The notes under the pieces are model-generated. The model searched no databases. It was not told where the DNA came from and worked only from the letters and a program-made list of their open reading frames with translations. Position numbers and translations under genes: made by a program. A DNA stretch of 64,000 nucleotides from Monarcha castaneiventris obscurior (taxonomy: Eukaryota; Chordata; Aves; Passeriformes; Monarchidae): contig JAMPIT010000894.1 in NCBI GenBank assembly GCA_026261815.1, forward strand, positions 56,224,147 through 56,288,146, given 5' to 3'. Positions 47,301 to 53,874 of the stretch are shown here, piece after piece. Position 1 is the stretch's first letter; each line of letters begins with the position of its first letter.

Positions 47301-49883
47301 AAATAATCTGGTAGGTGGAAATCAGATTCACATTGAGCCACTGAATGCAGTGGGGCACAGTTATTTTGAAGTTAGAAGTGAGCTTACAAACAAGTACGTT
47401 TTGCTAAGTGCACGCAGGGCAGTGTGTACCTAAGATGGTGCAGCCCTGGGGCTGATTCCTGTTGCTTGGAACATGCCAAAACATAATCCTGTTTGACCTG
47501 ATGCTTTGCATGCCTGCTGACTGCCTTATGCTTTACTTCTTTTCCAGCTAAAGCAATCTAGGGAATGAAATGAGGGAGAAATGATAGTTGTGAAGGCCTA
47601 GTGGTCTGCACCTGTTCACCTAAATCCTTTTAACCTAAAAAAGGAGCCACTTGAAAATGACAAACACGATCCCATTCAGTAACAGAAACAAGTGTTTCCA
47701 CTCCCAGCTGGGACACTGTAGGATTAAAATGTTTGATGAAACCATGCAAGTTTTGCCCAGATGGTCTTGTAAGAGGACATCTGAAATGATAATGATGACA
47801 AAGTGAGACTAAGCGACTGGTCCAGAGTGAGGTTTTGTTCTGTAATTGAAGCAAGCAATGTGATCCTGCCAAGTTCAGCGCTCTCTAATTGGCTTTCACA
47901 GGATGTCTCCCGTGCCAAGCTAGCAGCAATAATTCCAGACCCTGTGGTTGCACCTTCCATCGTGCCTGTTCTCAAGGATGAAGTAGACAGAAAACCTGAA
48001 TATCCCAAACCAGACACTCAGCAGATGATTCCATTTCAGCCAAGGCACTTAGCACGTAAGTCAGGCGTTGGGAAGTGGTTGTGTTTCACCTGTGGCGAGT
48101 TAGGAACCTGTGTGTTCAGCCAGCCTAATCAGAGGCTTTCCTACTCCTCAGTCATCCAAACGTGTACTTAACTTTCAGGCTGTCATTTCCCTGGGTTGCT
48201 GAAGGCATATGTGTTTTAATTAATGCCAAGGTCACATGGAAATAAGTACAAGGAGTTTGGGGTCTGGTAAATAGTAATAAGCTGTTAAACACACTGCTCA
48301 TAGAGCAGATCACTGAGCGAACAATATGTAATTAGTAGAGGCAAAAGGGACAGGGTAGTAATTACTTGTATCAAATAACAATCCAGTGCAAAGCAGCTCT
48401 GGCCCAGCTGTCTTGCACCGGCTTCATCCAGCTTTTCTCCCCACAGCTCCAGGTTTACATCCTGTCCCGGGCGGGGTATTTCCTGTTCCACCAGCAGCTG
48501 TAGTTCTCATGAAGCTCCTGCCACCTCCTATTTGTTTTCAGGTTTGTTTTAAAGAATTCTGAACATTTCAGAAAGCTGTGGAAGACATTCTATCATGACA
48601 GAACCACAGTGTGTATCACTCTATTGAAAATAACCTTCTAAACTTGTTTTGGGTTTTTTTGTAACAAATCAGGGTCCCTTTGTTCAAGTGGATGAGCTCA
48701 TGGAGATATTCAGAAGATGCAAACTTCCAGACAGTAAGTTGCTTGTCCTCTCTGGAGGCTGTGGTAGTGCTGCATAAGACTTGGGTTTACATATGGATAT
48801 TGTTGTCTAAAACCCAGACCTTATTTACAGATTGTAATTAGTGTTTAAGAGAAGAAGAGATTGGGCTGGAATCTGCATAGAGATGTTTGCACATTTTCCT
48901 GGAGGGAGATAACAGAAAGTCAAAAAACTGCAAATCACCAGCCACTCTTTTAATATAATGGTGGTATAAATTGAAAGAAAGCACTGAAGATTTTGAGAAT
49001 ACCCTTTAAAGGCAGCATTTCTAGCAGCACTGCAGCTGTAACATGAAATTACAGATTGGCAGCATGGTGAGGTCGCTGGTGGGATAACTCTGCTGGGCAC
49101 AAGCTGCAGGCAGTGCTTTCTGAGCTCCTGCAATGAAGGAAAGGAGAGTTCTGGAACAGAGAAACAGCACAGATCCATACCCCAGGCTCTGAACCACAGC
49201 AGATATGCTACTCTTCACCCCCCTTGTTAGTTTAAGGAAAAAAATGATCATAGAGAAAGAAATGTAGGATTTAATTTCTTTGAGTGAAACTAAAATACCT
49301 ATTTAAATTATACACGGTATTTTTGAGGCTTCCTCTGCTGAGAAGCAGAAACTGACTTGCTCTGCAGACTTTCTGGTGAATCATGAACTAGTTACCCTGA
49401 TTCCCAAAAGGCCTTCCTGTTTTATTGAAGCTCGCAAATGACCTCAATTCCTGTGTAAAGGGAGGGCTCGAGCTGAAGCAGCAGCATTTCCTTTATAATT
49501 GGTGTTCACCACAGCTCAGAGTTTCAGACAGTTGAGGTTTAATATTTGTAGAACAGGGTAGGAGAAGGGTCTTGTGTTCCAGAACTGTCCCTGAGCTGTC
49601 TCTGTGTGTCCCTGCTGGGTGCTGATTGCTGATCAGGGGGCTGAGTTTCCCAAACTGAATGGCTCTGTCTCTTTCTGAAGCTGTTGATGAAGCCGTACGG
49701 ATAATCACGGGTGGCCTGCCTGAAATAGCTGTGGAAGGCAATGGACCTGTGGAAAACAACACCATTCTCAACAAGGCTGTGAAGAGATCACATGAGGATT
49801 CTGATGACGATGAGGAGAAAGGATCTGTAGTTCCCCCTGTACATGACATTTACAGAGCACGACAGCAAAAGAGAATCCGGTGA
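2304..49883 (+). CDS. CSTF3: CSTF3: cleavage stimulation factor subunit 3 (CstF-77), 21 coding exons
   Basis: CstF-77 is the scaffold of the nuclear cleavage stimulation factor. It bridges CstF-64, which binds the GU-rich downstream element, to CstF-50 and to CPSF during pre-mRNA 3'-end cleavage. All 21 coding exons join in frame through GT-AG introns into 2157 nt (718 residues plus stop). The predicted protein is near identical to the vertebrate orthologue. Residues about 20-550 form the HAT-repeat array (HAT-N to about 240; HAT-C, the dimerisation half, after that). A proline-rich segment at about 565-630 and a conserved C-terminal part follow; in the family this region contacts CstF-50 and CstF-64. 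The protein ends in an acidic stretch and a basic tail (RARQQKRIR). The start is ATG 2304 with G at -3; an in-frame TAA at 2295-2297 rules out anything upstream. Intron 3 (22.6 kb) has a weak donor and probably carries an autoregulatory poly(A) site. Confidence 0.97.
2905..3136 (+). mobile_element. CR1 LINE 3' end, sense orientation
   Basis: The segment matches the CR1 3' region as I know it. It runs from an AGGAAGAGCTTCTTTACG-like stretch through GAGCACTGGAGCAGCTGCCCAGGGAGG, a conserved CTGGACGCATTGCTGTGCAACCT block and CCCTTCCAAACCTGATAG, ending in diverged terminal repeats (TTCTGCGGTTCTGTGGA). Only the 3' end is present, as in most CR1 copies (5' truncation). The level of divergence suggests an old copy. 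Confidence 0.93.
9419..9461. repeat. Short hairpin in CSTF3 intron 1
   Basis: AGAGATTTCA (9419-9428) pairs with TGAAATCTCT (9452-9461). An inner CTCCAG/CTGGAAG arm extends the stem to about 16 bp with one bulge around an 8-nt loop. It is shorter than a typical pre-miRNA. Confidence 0.6.
9661..9688. repeat. 28-nt near-perfect AT-rich palindrome
   Basis: TTAATTTGATTTT (9661-9673) is followed by a TT centre and its exact reverse complement (9676-9688). A 13-bp stem with a 2-nt loop could extrude as a cruciform. AT-richness makes chance occurrence less unlikely than for mixed sequence. Confidence 0.85.
10130..10243 (+). mobile_element. CR1 LINE 3' end fragment, sense orientation
   Basis: Contains the CR1 terminal block: GGCCCTGCTTGGGCAGG, GGTTGGACCAGGTGACCC, CATCCCTTCCAGCCTG, then diverged ATTCTGGGA terminal repeats. 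About 110 nt is recognisable. Confidence 0.88.
11424..11525 (+). CDS. CSTF3: CSTF3 coding exon 2 (residues 11-44)
   Basis: 34 codons starting [20 protein letters not shown], the start of the HAT-N domain. The donor is GTTTAG, itself non-ideal. Phase 0 on both sides. The following intron (11526-11654) is only 129 bp. Confidence 0.97.
11655..11750 (+). CDS. CSTF3: CSTF3 coding exon 3 (residues 45-76)
   Basis: 32 codons ([20 protein letters not shown] and onward, ending YIEAE), the second helix pair of HAT-N. The donor GAG|GTTAATATT is very weak: T at +3 and no G at +5. In mammals this donor is also weak and competes with intronic polyadenylation. Reading on into the intron adds nine codons (VNIFTFFLI) to a TAA at 11778-11780, giving an 85-residue short protein. 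Confidence 0.97.
11751..12030 (+). promoter_or_regulatory. CSTF3: Candidate autoregulatory intronic poly(A) region (short CstF-77 isoform)
   Basis: The first 280 nt of intron 3 hold the read-through stop (11778-11780) and two AUUAAA hexamers. One is at 11904-11909, preceded by a UGUA (11881-11884) and followed by U/G-rich sequence. The other is at 11974-11979, preceded one base away by an 8-bp hairpin (TTGTTGCA 11948-11955, TGCAACAA 11965-11972). It is followed by GU-rich TGGTATTGGAGTGCTTT and TTTGCTTGTCGTGTC, the expected place for a CstF-64 target. From established work, CstF-77 uses an intron 3 poly(A) site for negative feedback in mammals. Use of this exact site in the bird is inferred. 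Confidence 0.6.
15255..15435 (+). mobile_element. MIR-like (CORE-SINE family) ancient SINE relic
   Basis: The series GGACTCTAGCC, CTTGGGTAAGTTATTTAACCTGTTTGCC, ACAGATACCTACCTACCTCA, CAGGGTTGTTGTGAGG, then TGATTAAAGTGCTTTTGGCACC parallels the MIR/MIR3 consensus from the box-B-distal half to the 3' end. The key blocks are GGGCAAGTTACTTAACC, ATACCTACCTCAYAGGGTTGTTGTGAGG and a conserved AAAGYGCTT. The tRNA-derived head is not recognisable. Family assignment is from memory of the consensus. Confidence 0.75.
16304..16309 (+). terminator. Candidate distal intron 3 poly(A) signal (AATAAA)
   Basis: AATAAA is preceded by UGUA elements (TTGTATATG, AATGTAAATAAA). Within 15-55 nt it is followed by TTGTTTTTGTTT and TGTCTGTGTTTTTT, a textbook U/GU-rich downstream element. 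It lies 4.5 kb into intron 3. It looks strong, but no transcript evidence is available. Confidence 0.4.
26231..26258. repeat. 28-nt perfect palindrome, mixed composition
   Basis: AGATAATAGGCAC (26231-26243) is followed by TG and the exact reverse complement (26246-26258). A 13-bp stem of mixed sequence with a 2-nt spacer is well above chance for a 64-kb window. A smaller hairpin AGTGCC/GGCACT lies about 40 nt upstream. No target-site duplication was identified. Confidence 0.9.
29297..29484 (+). mobile_element. CR1 LINE 3' end, sense orientation (older subfamily type)
   Basis: Recognisable from GTGGAACACTGGGACAGGCTTCCCAGAGAGATGG-type sequence, through CCTTAAGAACATCCTTGAGCC, TTTGGTCAGCCCTGAAGTGG and GTAGGTTCCTTCCAACTGAAATATTCTATTG. 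The TTTGGTCAGCCCTGAAGTGG and AACTGAAATATTCTATT blocks distinguish it from the copies at 2905 and 10130, so it belongs to a different CR1 subfamily. Confidence 0.9.
31613..31690 (-). mobile_element. Possible diverged CR1 fragment, antisense
   Basis: TTGTCCAAGCATAGC..., GTCTTCAAGGATGGATGGGAGACACTC resembles the antisense CR1 block CTTGTCCAGYCTGGTTTTGAATGTCTCCAAGGATGGAGACTC. The similarity is partial and could be chance. Confidence 0.3.
33200..33980. other. Less AT-rich, CpG-bearing island inside intron 3
   Basis: About 780 nt with clearly higher GC and CpG content than the surrounding intron. On the - strand it carries a 131-codon open frame (33977 down to 33582). The stop of this frame lies within an AATAAA hexamer (33581-33586 as TTTATT on +), followed on - by U/GU-rich ATTTGTTATGCTGTGTCG. 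Two + strand AATAAA hexamers (33147, 33471) flank or lie in it. The translation matches no protein I recognise. It could be a solo LTR or retrocopy remnant, an unrecognised antisense transcript end, or a conserved non-coding element. Confidence 0.45.
34388..34420 (+). CDS. CSTF3: CSTF3 coding exon 4 (residues 77-87)
   Basis: An 11-codon micro-exon ([11 protein letters not shown]) with acceptor CCTATAG and donor GTGAGTC, phase 0 on both sides. It is the first exon after the 22.6-kb intron 3. Intron 4 (34421-34797) is 377 bp of plain AT-rich sequence. Confidence 0.96.
34798..34895 (+). CDS. CSTF3: CSTF3 coding exon 5 (residues 88-120)
   Basis: 98 nt encoding [20 protein letters not shown] and onward to PSY, with Lys120 split (AA|A). 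The donor is GTAAGTT, phase 2. Part of HAT-N, with the HAT-type W and Y residues visible. Confidence 0.97.
34896..36243 (+). other. CSTF3: CSTF3 intron 5 (1.35 kb)
   Basis: Plain intronic sequence. Apparent open frames in it are short and unrecognised. No repeat was identified. Confidence 0.85.
36244..36310 (+). CDS. CSTF3: CSTF3 coding exon 6 (residues 120-142)
   Basis: 67 nt completing Lys120, then [22 protein letters not shown]. Acceptor TTTTCCTCAG, donor GTATGT. A 96-bp intron (36311-36406) follows. Confidence 0.97.
36407..36441 (+). CDS. CSTF3: CSTF3 coding exon 7 (residues 143-154)
   Basis: A 35-nt micro-exon ([11 protein letters not shown] plus the first two bases of Val154). Acceptor TTTTTTCTCACCTAG, donor GTAAGT, phase 2. 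A 109-bp intron (36442-36550) follows. Confidence 0.97.
36551..36677 (+). CDS. CSTF3: CSTF3 coding exon 8 (residues 154-196)
   Basis: 127 nt encoding [20 protein letters not shown] and on to NKYEE, a complete HAT helix pair in HAT-N. The acceptor is CACTGTTTAG and the donor GTAATC is moderate. Phase 0 at its 3' end. Confidence 0.97.
36678..39169 (+). other. CSTF3: CSTF3 intron 8 (2.49 kb)
   Basis: The ends are normal AT-rich intron, but about 36900-38850 is markedly more GC-rich (listed separately). No exon was recognised. The acceptor TTTTTTCCTCCTCCAG is strong. Confidence 0.85.
36900..38850. other. GC-richer insertion-like block in intron 8, origin unknown
   Basis: About 1.95 kb of CA/TG-rich, GC-richer sequence with several open frames up to 187 codons on +. 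None encodes a recognisable gag, pol, env, transposase or host protein. No paired long terminal repeats or CR1 end were found by eye. It may be a diverged LTR-element fragment or a low-copy repeat. Confidence 0.4.
39170..39247 (+). CDS. CSTF3: CSTF3 coding exon 9 (residues 197-222)
   Basis: 26 codons ([26 protein letters not shown]), phase 0 on both sides, donor GTACAA. This is the end of HAT-N. A 199-bp intron (39248-39446) follows. Confidence 0.97.
39447..39609 (+). CDS. CSTF3: CSTF3 coding exon 10 (residues 223-277)
   Basis: 163 nt encoding [20 protein letters not shown], then [20 protein letters not shown] and on to ITKR, with Val277 split. It spans the HAT-N/HAT-C junction and its Pro-rich linker. 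Acceptor TTCTGTTTCAG, donor GTAATTAG. Intron 10 (39610-40111, 502 bp) is featureless. Confidence 0.97.
40112..40221 (+). CDS. CSTF3: CSTF3 coding exon 11 (residues 277-313)
   Basis: 110 nt completing Val277, then [20 protein letters not shown] and on to LLAEKG, the first HAT-C repeats. Acceptor TTTTGCCCACAG, donor GTAAGC. Intron 11 (40222-40617, 396 bp) holds nothing notable. Confidence 0.97.
40618..40734 (+). CDS. CSTF3: CSTF3 coding exon 12 (residues 314-352)
   Basis: 39 codons ([20 protein letters not shown], then [19 protein letters not shown]), a HAT-C repeat. Acceptor ACTTTATAACAG, donor GTGAGT, phase 0 on both sides. Confidence 0.97.
40735..41870 (+). other. CSTF3: CSTF3 intron 12 (1.14 kb)
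   Basis: Ordinary intron with no repeat or exon recognised. The acceptor is TTTCCTTTCACTTAG. Confidence 0.85.
41871..41945 (+). CDS. CSTF3: CSTF3 coding exon 13 (residues 353-377)
   Basis: 25 codons ([25 protein letters not shown]), HAT-C, phase 0 on both sides, donor GTAAGA. Confidence 0.97.
41946..43142 (+). other. CSTF3: CSTF3 intron 13 (1.20 kb)
   Basis: Ordinary AT-rich intron with no repeat recognised. The acceptor is AATGTGCACCTCAG, with a purine-interrupted pyrimidine tract. Confidence 0.85.
43143..43286 (+). CDS. CSTF3: CSTF3 coding exon 14 (residues 378-425)
   Basis: 48 codons starting [20 protein letters not shown] and ending MEYYCSK. HAT-C region used for homodimerisation in the family. 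Donor GTAATC, phase 0. A 98-bp intron (43287-43384) with a long T/C tract follows. Confidence 0.97.
43385..43487 (+). CDS. CSTF3: CSTF3 coding exon 15 (residues 426-460)
   Basis: 103 nt encoding [20 protein letters not shown], then [14 protein letters not shown], with Glu460 split. HAT-C. Donor GTAAGC, phase 1. Confidence 0.97.
43488..44971 (+). other. CSTF3: CSTF3 intron 15 (1.48 kb)
   Basis: Ordinary intron. A GGAGGTGGAGGTGGTGGTGG purine/GT-rich patch lies at 44023-44042. No exon or known repeat was recognised. Confidence 0.85.
44972..45041 (+). CDS. CSTF3: CSTF3 coding exon 16 (residues 460-483)
   Basis: 70 nt completing Glu460, then [22 protein letters not shown], with Gly483 split. HAT-C. 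Acceptor TTCTGTTTTTAAAG, donor GTAGGT, phase 2. Confidence 0.97.
45042..46223 (+). other. CSTF3: CSTF3 intron 16 (1.18 kb)
   Basis: Ordinary AT-rich intron with no repeat or exon recognised. Confidence 0.85.
46224..46419 (+). CDS. CSTF3: CSTF3 coding exon 17 (residues 483-548)
   Basis: 196 nt encoding [20 protein letters not shown] and onward, ending ELKALGYK. It holds the last HAT motif and ends almost exactly at the HAT-C boundary. Acceptor CTGCTCTGTTCCAG, donor GTAAGT. Confidence 0.97.
46420..47901 (+). other. CSTF3: CSTF3 intron 17 (1.48 kb)
   Basis: Ordinary intron with a short (CTC)n run at 46541-46560. No other repeat or exon was recognised. The acceptor is TTGGCTTTCACAG. Confidence 0.85.
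46541..46560 (+). repeat. Short (CTC)n microsatellite
   Basis: Six CTC units at 46542-46559, short enough to be stable. Confidence 0.8.
47902..48055 (+). CDS. CSTF3: CSTF3 coding exon 18 (residues 549-600)
   Basis: 154 nt encoding [20 protein letters not shown] and onward, ending FQPRHLA, with Pro600 split. Start of the proline-rich C-terminal region that in the family binds CstF-50 and the CstF-64 hinge. Donor GTAAGT, phase 1. Intron 18 (48056-48446) is 391 bp. Confidence 0.97.
48447..48541 (+). CDS. CSTF3: CSTF3 coding exon 19 (residues 600-631)
   Basis: 95 nt encoding a Pro-rich segment: [20 protein letters not shown] then [11 protein letters not shown]. The donor CAG|GTTTGT is below average. 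A 131-bp intron (48542-48672) follows. Confidence 0.97.
48673..48733 (+). CDS. CSTF3: CSTF3 coding exon 20 (residues 632-652)
   Basis: 61 nt encoding [20 protein letters not shown], with Thr652 split. This is the conserved C-terminal segment that in the family wraps with the CstF-64 hinge. Donor GTAAGT. Confidence 0.97.
48734..49680 (+). other. CSTF3: CSTF3 intron 20 (0.95 kb)
   Basis: Ordinary intron with nothing recognised. The acceptor is GTCTCTTTCTGAAG. Confidence 0.85.
49681..49883 (+). CDS. CSTF3: CSTF3 terminal coding exon 21 (residues 652-718, stop TGA)
   Basis: 203 nt to TGA 49881-49883. It encodes the end of the CstF-64 hinge-binding segment, a variable linker, the acidic [10 protein letters not shown] stretch and a conserved [17 protein letters not shown] basic end. 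The acidic/linker part shows most of the differences from mammals; the last 17 residues are unchanged. Confidence 0.97.
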
Positions 49884-50395
49884 AACAAGTTTGGAGTTCT
49901 GCTGTGACAGACAAAGACTTGCATTGAATCAGTCTCTTAAAAGTGAAGCATTTAAAAGGGACAGCTGCAAACAAAAAAATCCTTGAAAATGGTTTTGTTA
50001 CTGTGGTGCCTCTTCTCCCATATGGTTCTTGATCTGAAAACAGCCCGAACAACCGTAGAATGTGCTCTGAACAAAACTCGGTTTTCAAAACCAAAAGTGC
50101 AAAATGTCAAAACTGTATTTTGTTCTTCGAGGGTGTACACGTCTACCACTTGAAATCTTGTGGATTTTCAACAGTTTTATTTTAAAAACTGGATGGCTTA
50201 TACTTGTGAAGCATTTTTAATTCACATTTTCTGGAAAAGAGTTGTTCTCAGTCTGTTCATGTAGTGTCCTGCCTTATTGTTCGTTTTTATTTATGGCAGA
50301 ATGTAAGGAATCTGTTTTGTAGTTGAAAACTAAAAAAAAAAAACGAACAACAAAAAAACATTCCTTTAAAATAAAAGGATATCCATAACATCATG
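49884..50395 (+). other. CSTF3: CSTF3 3'UTR (short form)
   Basis: About 500 nt from the stop to the first good poly(A) signal, AT-rich, with an A-rich stretch (50328-50359) just before the signal. Confidence 0.8.
50370..50375 (+). terminator. CSTF3: CSTF3 poly(A) signal AATAAA
   Basis: Canonical hexamer 487 nt after the stop codon. It is followed by ATCCATAACATC and U-rich TTCTGGTTTATTC, with UGUA elements upstream near 50320. Cleavage is expected at about 50388-50400. Confidence 0.8.
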
Positions 50396-50399
50396 CCTC

Positions 50400-51100
50400 A
50401 TTCTGGTTTATTCAAACACAAGGTACTTCTTAAATATTACTCAGCCACTTCAAAAGCAATGCTAATTATACCGTCACAGGAAATTGATCAGAGCATACAT
50501 ATTGGAATGAGCTTGGTTTCCATATTCTAGAGGATACAGCACACTTTGACTTGCAATTCCAGGACTGCTTGAAGAAGACAGCATTGTAAAACAAACTCAG
50601 TTCATGTTTCAAGTGTGGGTAGTCCAGGAGCACTGGCTCACACATTCTTGTCCTGGATACCTGCACTGGTCTTCCACATAATGTACAAAGCTAAATGTTA
50701 ATAATCAGCTACATTGTTGCACTTGTTATCTTCAAACAAGCTAAAAAAACACTACGTGAGCTTTCCAAGCAGTTTCTATGTGTACTTCAGCTTTTAACTG
50801 GGAATTGGCTGTTCAGACCTGCACTCTGATAAGATCCTAAGCACCCCTTGGACTACAGGACAGTCAGAGCCTCGGGCAAATGAAAGACATTCCCTCCCCA
50901 GCAGAGCTGCCTCAGCCAGGGTTCCTCTCTGCCAGGGCAAGAGCTGAAGCAGCACCTGCACATGGGGATGGGGCTGGCCTTAGCCATCCTGGAATGTCCT
51001 TCTTGCTTTGCCACTCAATTGCAGCTCCCTATTTCTTTTAGAGAGGATGTAGAGAAACTGTTTGTCAAACACTCTCATTAAAAAAAACAACCTGGGAGAA
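50400..51100. other. Tail-to-tail intergenic gap between CSTF3 and TCP11L1
   Basis: Lies between the expected CSTF3 cleavage site and the best candidate TCP11L1 cleavage site. It is AT-rich at the left and GC-richer at 50850-51000. No gene or known repeat was seen. Confidence 0.55.
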
Positions 51101-51122
51101 TCATTACCATGCTTTGAAGGCA

Positions 51123-51128
51123 TTTATT
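51123..51128 (-). terminator. TCP11L1: Candidate distal TCP11L1 poly(A) signal
   Basis: On the - strand it reads GCAATAAATGCC, followed about 35 nt later by GGTTGTTTTTTTT, a strong GU/U-rich downstream element. It would give a 3'UTR of about 2.5 kb. Confidence 0.5.
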
Positions 51129-53080
51129 GCAGTCCCTTTAGATCTTTCCTGTGGAAAGGCCCACAGCACCTGTGCCAGAAGCGTTTGTTCCTGCTGTGTG
51201 TGCCCCGGAGGTGAGAGTGGAGCCACAGGTGAGTTCTGCACTCTGTTCTCTCATTCTAGGATTTTTTTCTACGTGAAGGCTTAGGCTCAAACCCCTAGTG
51301 TGAGGAGAGATGGGATTCCCTGTATGGACCCTGCGAGCAATACAAGCACTGGTGGCAGCACAGCCCCTGCTGCGATGTCAGGAGCAGGCCCCCACGGAGC
51401 CTGGGCCCTGAATCCCAGCCCTGGACCAGCATCTCCTCGATTACAATTTTACCCACTGCTAAAGCCGTGCCCTGCACTCTGCCATCAGCCACACGCCTTT
51501 CCAGGGCTTTTCTAAGTACCTGTCTCAGCGTGATGTCCCTCCCCACACGCTCCAGATCGTCCTGTCCCTCATCTAACTTTGTGTAGTCAGCGTTAATTGC
51601 CTCTAAAGGCAGCTCCTAGGCAGTACAGCAGCAATTTCTAACTTGTGCAGCTCTCATTTAACCAAACTGGAAACAGCTTTGCCTTGGTTATTTATCCTAT
51701 CTCCAGCAGTACTGGCTCTGGCAGCTCATTCAGCACAGGCTGAGGGAGTCTGTGGAGCTGCAGAGCTTAGGCTGTGTTGTGAGGCGGAGCCTGCTCTGAC
51801 AGCAAAGCCCAGCAAGCAGAGGCAGCAGCCTTGAAGACCTCTCTGGAATCCTTTGCTGATCCAAACAAGGAAACAGACCCTACTCAGAACCCTTTTTTTC
51901 TGGCTAACCAACCTCATTTTTGAGTTCTCAAGAATTCAAAGACAGACATTCATTTTGCTGGCTGAGTACATGTGGCTAAGAGAAAAATCACTTGTCTGAG
52001 CTGATGCACTCTCACAGGGTTTTGCTGGGTTTTTCCCTTGGGGAAGGGGGTTTATAATGAATGAGAAAAGATTTGGTTTAGAGTTGCATAGGCTAATATA
52101 GAAAAAAAGTCTTATTTATTCCATCCCCTTTCAAACACAAAGTTGGTGCAGCTTTATCCACACTGGCATTCAAAGGAAAACTGGAAAGGGAAGCAACAGC
52201 AGTGGATCATAATCAAGTGCTTCTAGAAGTTCTGTTACTTTGGCTGATTCCTAAATTAACCCGGCTGTTGGCAATTAAAGGGCCCCTTTATGTATTTTAC
52301 GTACCTTGTTGGTTGTTTTTTTTAAAGACAGCATGTTCTGGTTTGGACAACCTCATACTTGGGCCACTTCCTGTGTATAACTACAAACTTTGCTTTCATA
52401 AAACCATCAAATATTGATTACTGTAATACACTGTTGTGCTCAACCAGAGGAAAATTTCAGATGCACTTACCTCCCAGTTGAGCCTGAAATTGCAATGTAA
52501 GATCACTGGGCTCTTCTCCTCTATAAAACACATAGCTAATTAAATTCAAGACCTACAAATATTCAAAGTTTCAATAACACCTCTACAAAGTGAAAAAATC
52601 TACTAAAATATTCCCTGTATATTCAAACTAACATCAAACCATTTACCTCTCACAGTACATTAAAATCACTTATACTGCCCACAGTGCTCTGCACTTCCTG
52701 GATATTTTTGAAGACATGATGGAATATGCAACCATCTCCTGTTGTAGTTTTTTAAAAAAACCCAAAATTTTCAACCTCAAGTTCCACACACTTTAAATCC
52801 ACCTTCTGGAAATGACAATTTACTTTAAAATTAGTATTTCACCTAAAAAGGAGTAAACTACTAGCAAAAAAAAGGTAAGAAATGCCACTTTTATCAAAAC
52901 ATTTTAGCTCTGCCCTTCTGAAATCTTTACAAGATATAAATACAGCTGCAATCTATAAGATTGCCACCTCTGAGAGTACTGTACATAGCAGAGGACAGTT
53001 ACCCAATAACCAGAAAATTTGCTACAAAAATATATTATGTTTTGTAACATCTGCAGGTAAACAGCAAAAAAATGCTATTA

Positions 53081-53110
53081 AAAATGCAGTAAAATGCAGT
53101 AAAATGCAGA
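53081..53110 (+). repeat. Three tandem 10-bp units
   Basis: Three copies of AAAATGCAGT (last one AAAATGCAGA) lie in the probable TCP11L1 3'UTR. Confidence 0.85.
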
Positions 53111-53638
53111 AAAAACTAGTAAGCCTACCATACTAACCATAATGTTACAATAAAGTGCTGTTTGGCTTGGTGTTTTGTCTGTTAAAGTTCTTCTCTAGAA
53201 TTTTAGCTTTATTCATTCTTTCAAGTAAGATTTTTTTAAAAACCAAATCACCCCTTCTGGGAAGAACCATTGCTAATCAACTCTGGATAAATTAAACTAA
53301 ATTCACTGTAAATTAAGAGTTAAATGCCCTAAAATGAGCCACTTAAAATACAAAGTTTGGTTCTTAAACTTGCCCTACCTATCATCAGCTCAAAAATCTA
53401 AAAAATGCAGCCAGAAAACTATCATGATATCCCCCCAGGTTGCATAATTATATTAGAAATGCATCTCTCATCTTTTACCTCAGAACCCTTTTTGCATCTC
53501 ATGTATTTCCCTCATCAGTCACCACTCGTGGGTTAAAAGGAACCAGTATTTACACGGAAAGCTGTTTTCCTAGACAAATATTGGTACAATTTTTATTTAA
53601 TAGCTGACAATACTGTATTGGTAGCACACAGACTGGTT

Positions 53639-53874
53639 TTATGATTCTTCTGGCTTCCCTACAATTTGGGATTCTTCCTTAGTCAATATTTTGCCAAGGA
53701 CTGCATCATAGTAAGGGCTGAAGACCATTTTGTTGTAGTTGACAAGACGAATATACTTGGCTGCAATCTCCTCCAGCTCCCTCTGAATAGGGCTTAATCC
53801 TCCAGGAATGGCAGGTAATGATTTCTGGTGACTGGATGCAAGATAATTCTCCAGAAACTTTTGAATTCGAGAAT
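53639..53874 (-). CDS. TCP11L1: TCP11L1 coding exon 9 (last; residues 439-516)
   Basis: 236 nt ending at TAA (53641-53639). It encodes [20 protein letters not shown], then [20 protein letters not shown] and [15 protein letters not shown]. The C-terminus after KILT (about ten residues, [13 protein letters not shown]) is longer than in human and unrelated to it. Intron 8 (53875-54094) is 220 bp. Confidence 0.95.

Larger units (their letters stand above)
51105..53638 (-). other. TCP11L1: Probable TCP11L1 3'UTR (long form)
   Basis: Sequence downstream of the TCP11L1 stop on - . It is AT-rich with no coding signal on either strand. A triple 10-bp repeat (AAAATGCAGT units on +) lies at 53081-53110. 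Candidate - strand AATAAA signals occur at 53592-53597 (about 40 nt after the stop), 53208-53213, 52115-52120 and 51123-51128; the last has the best downstream element. Extent is inferred. Confidence 0.45.

Noticed and set aside
47785..47880. C/D-box snoRNA candidate (ATGATGA at 47793) just upstream of exon 18
   Set aside because: No D box at suitable spacing and no terminal stem; it also sits in the acceptor region.
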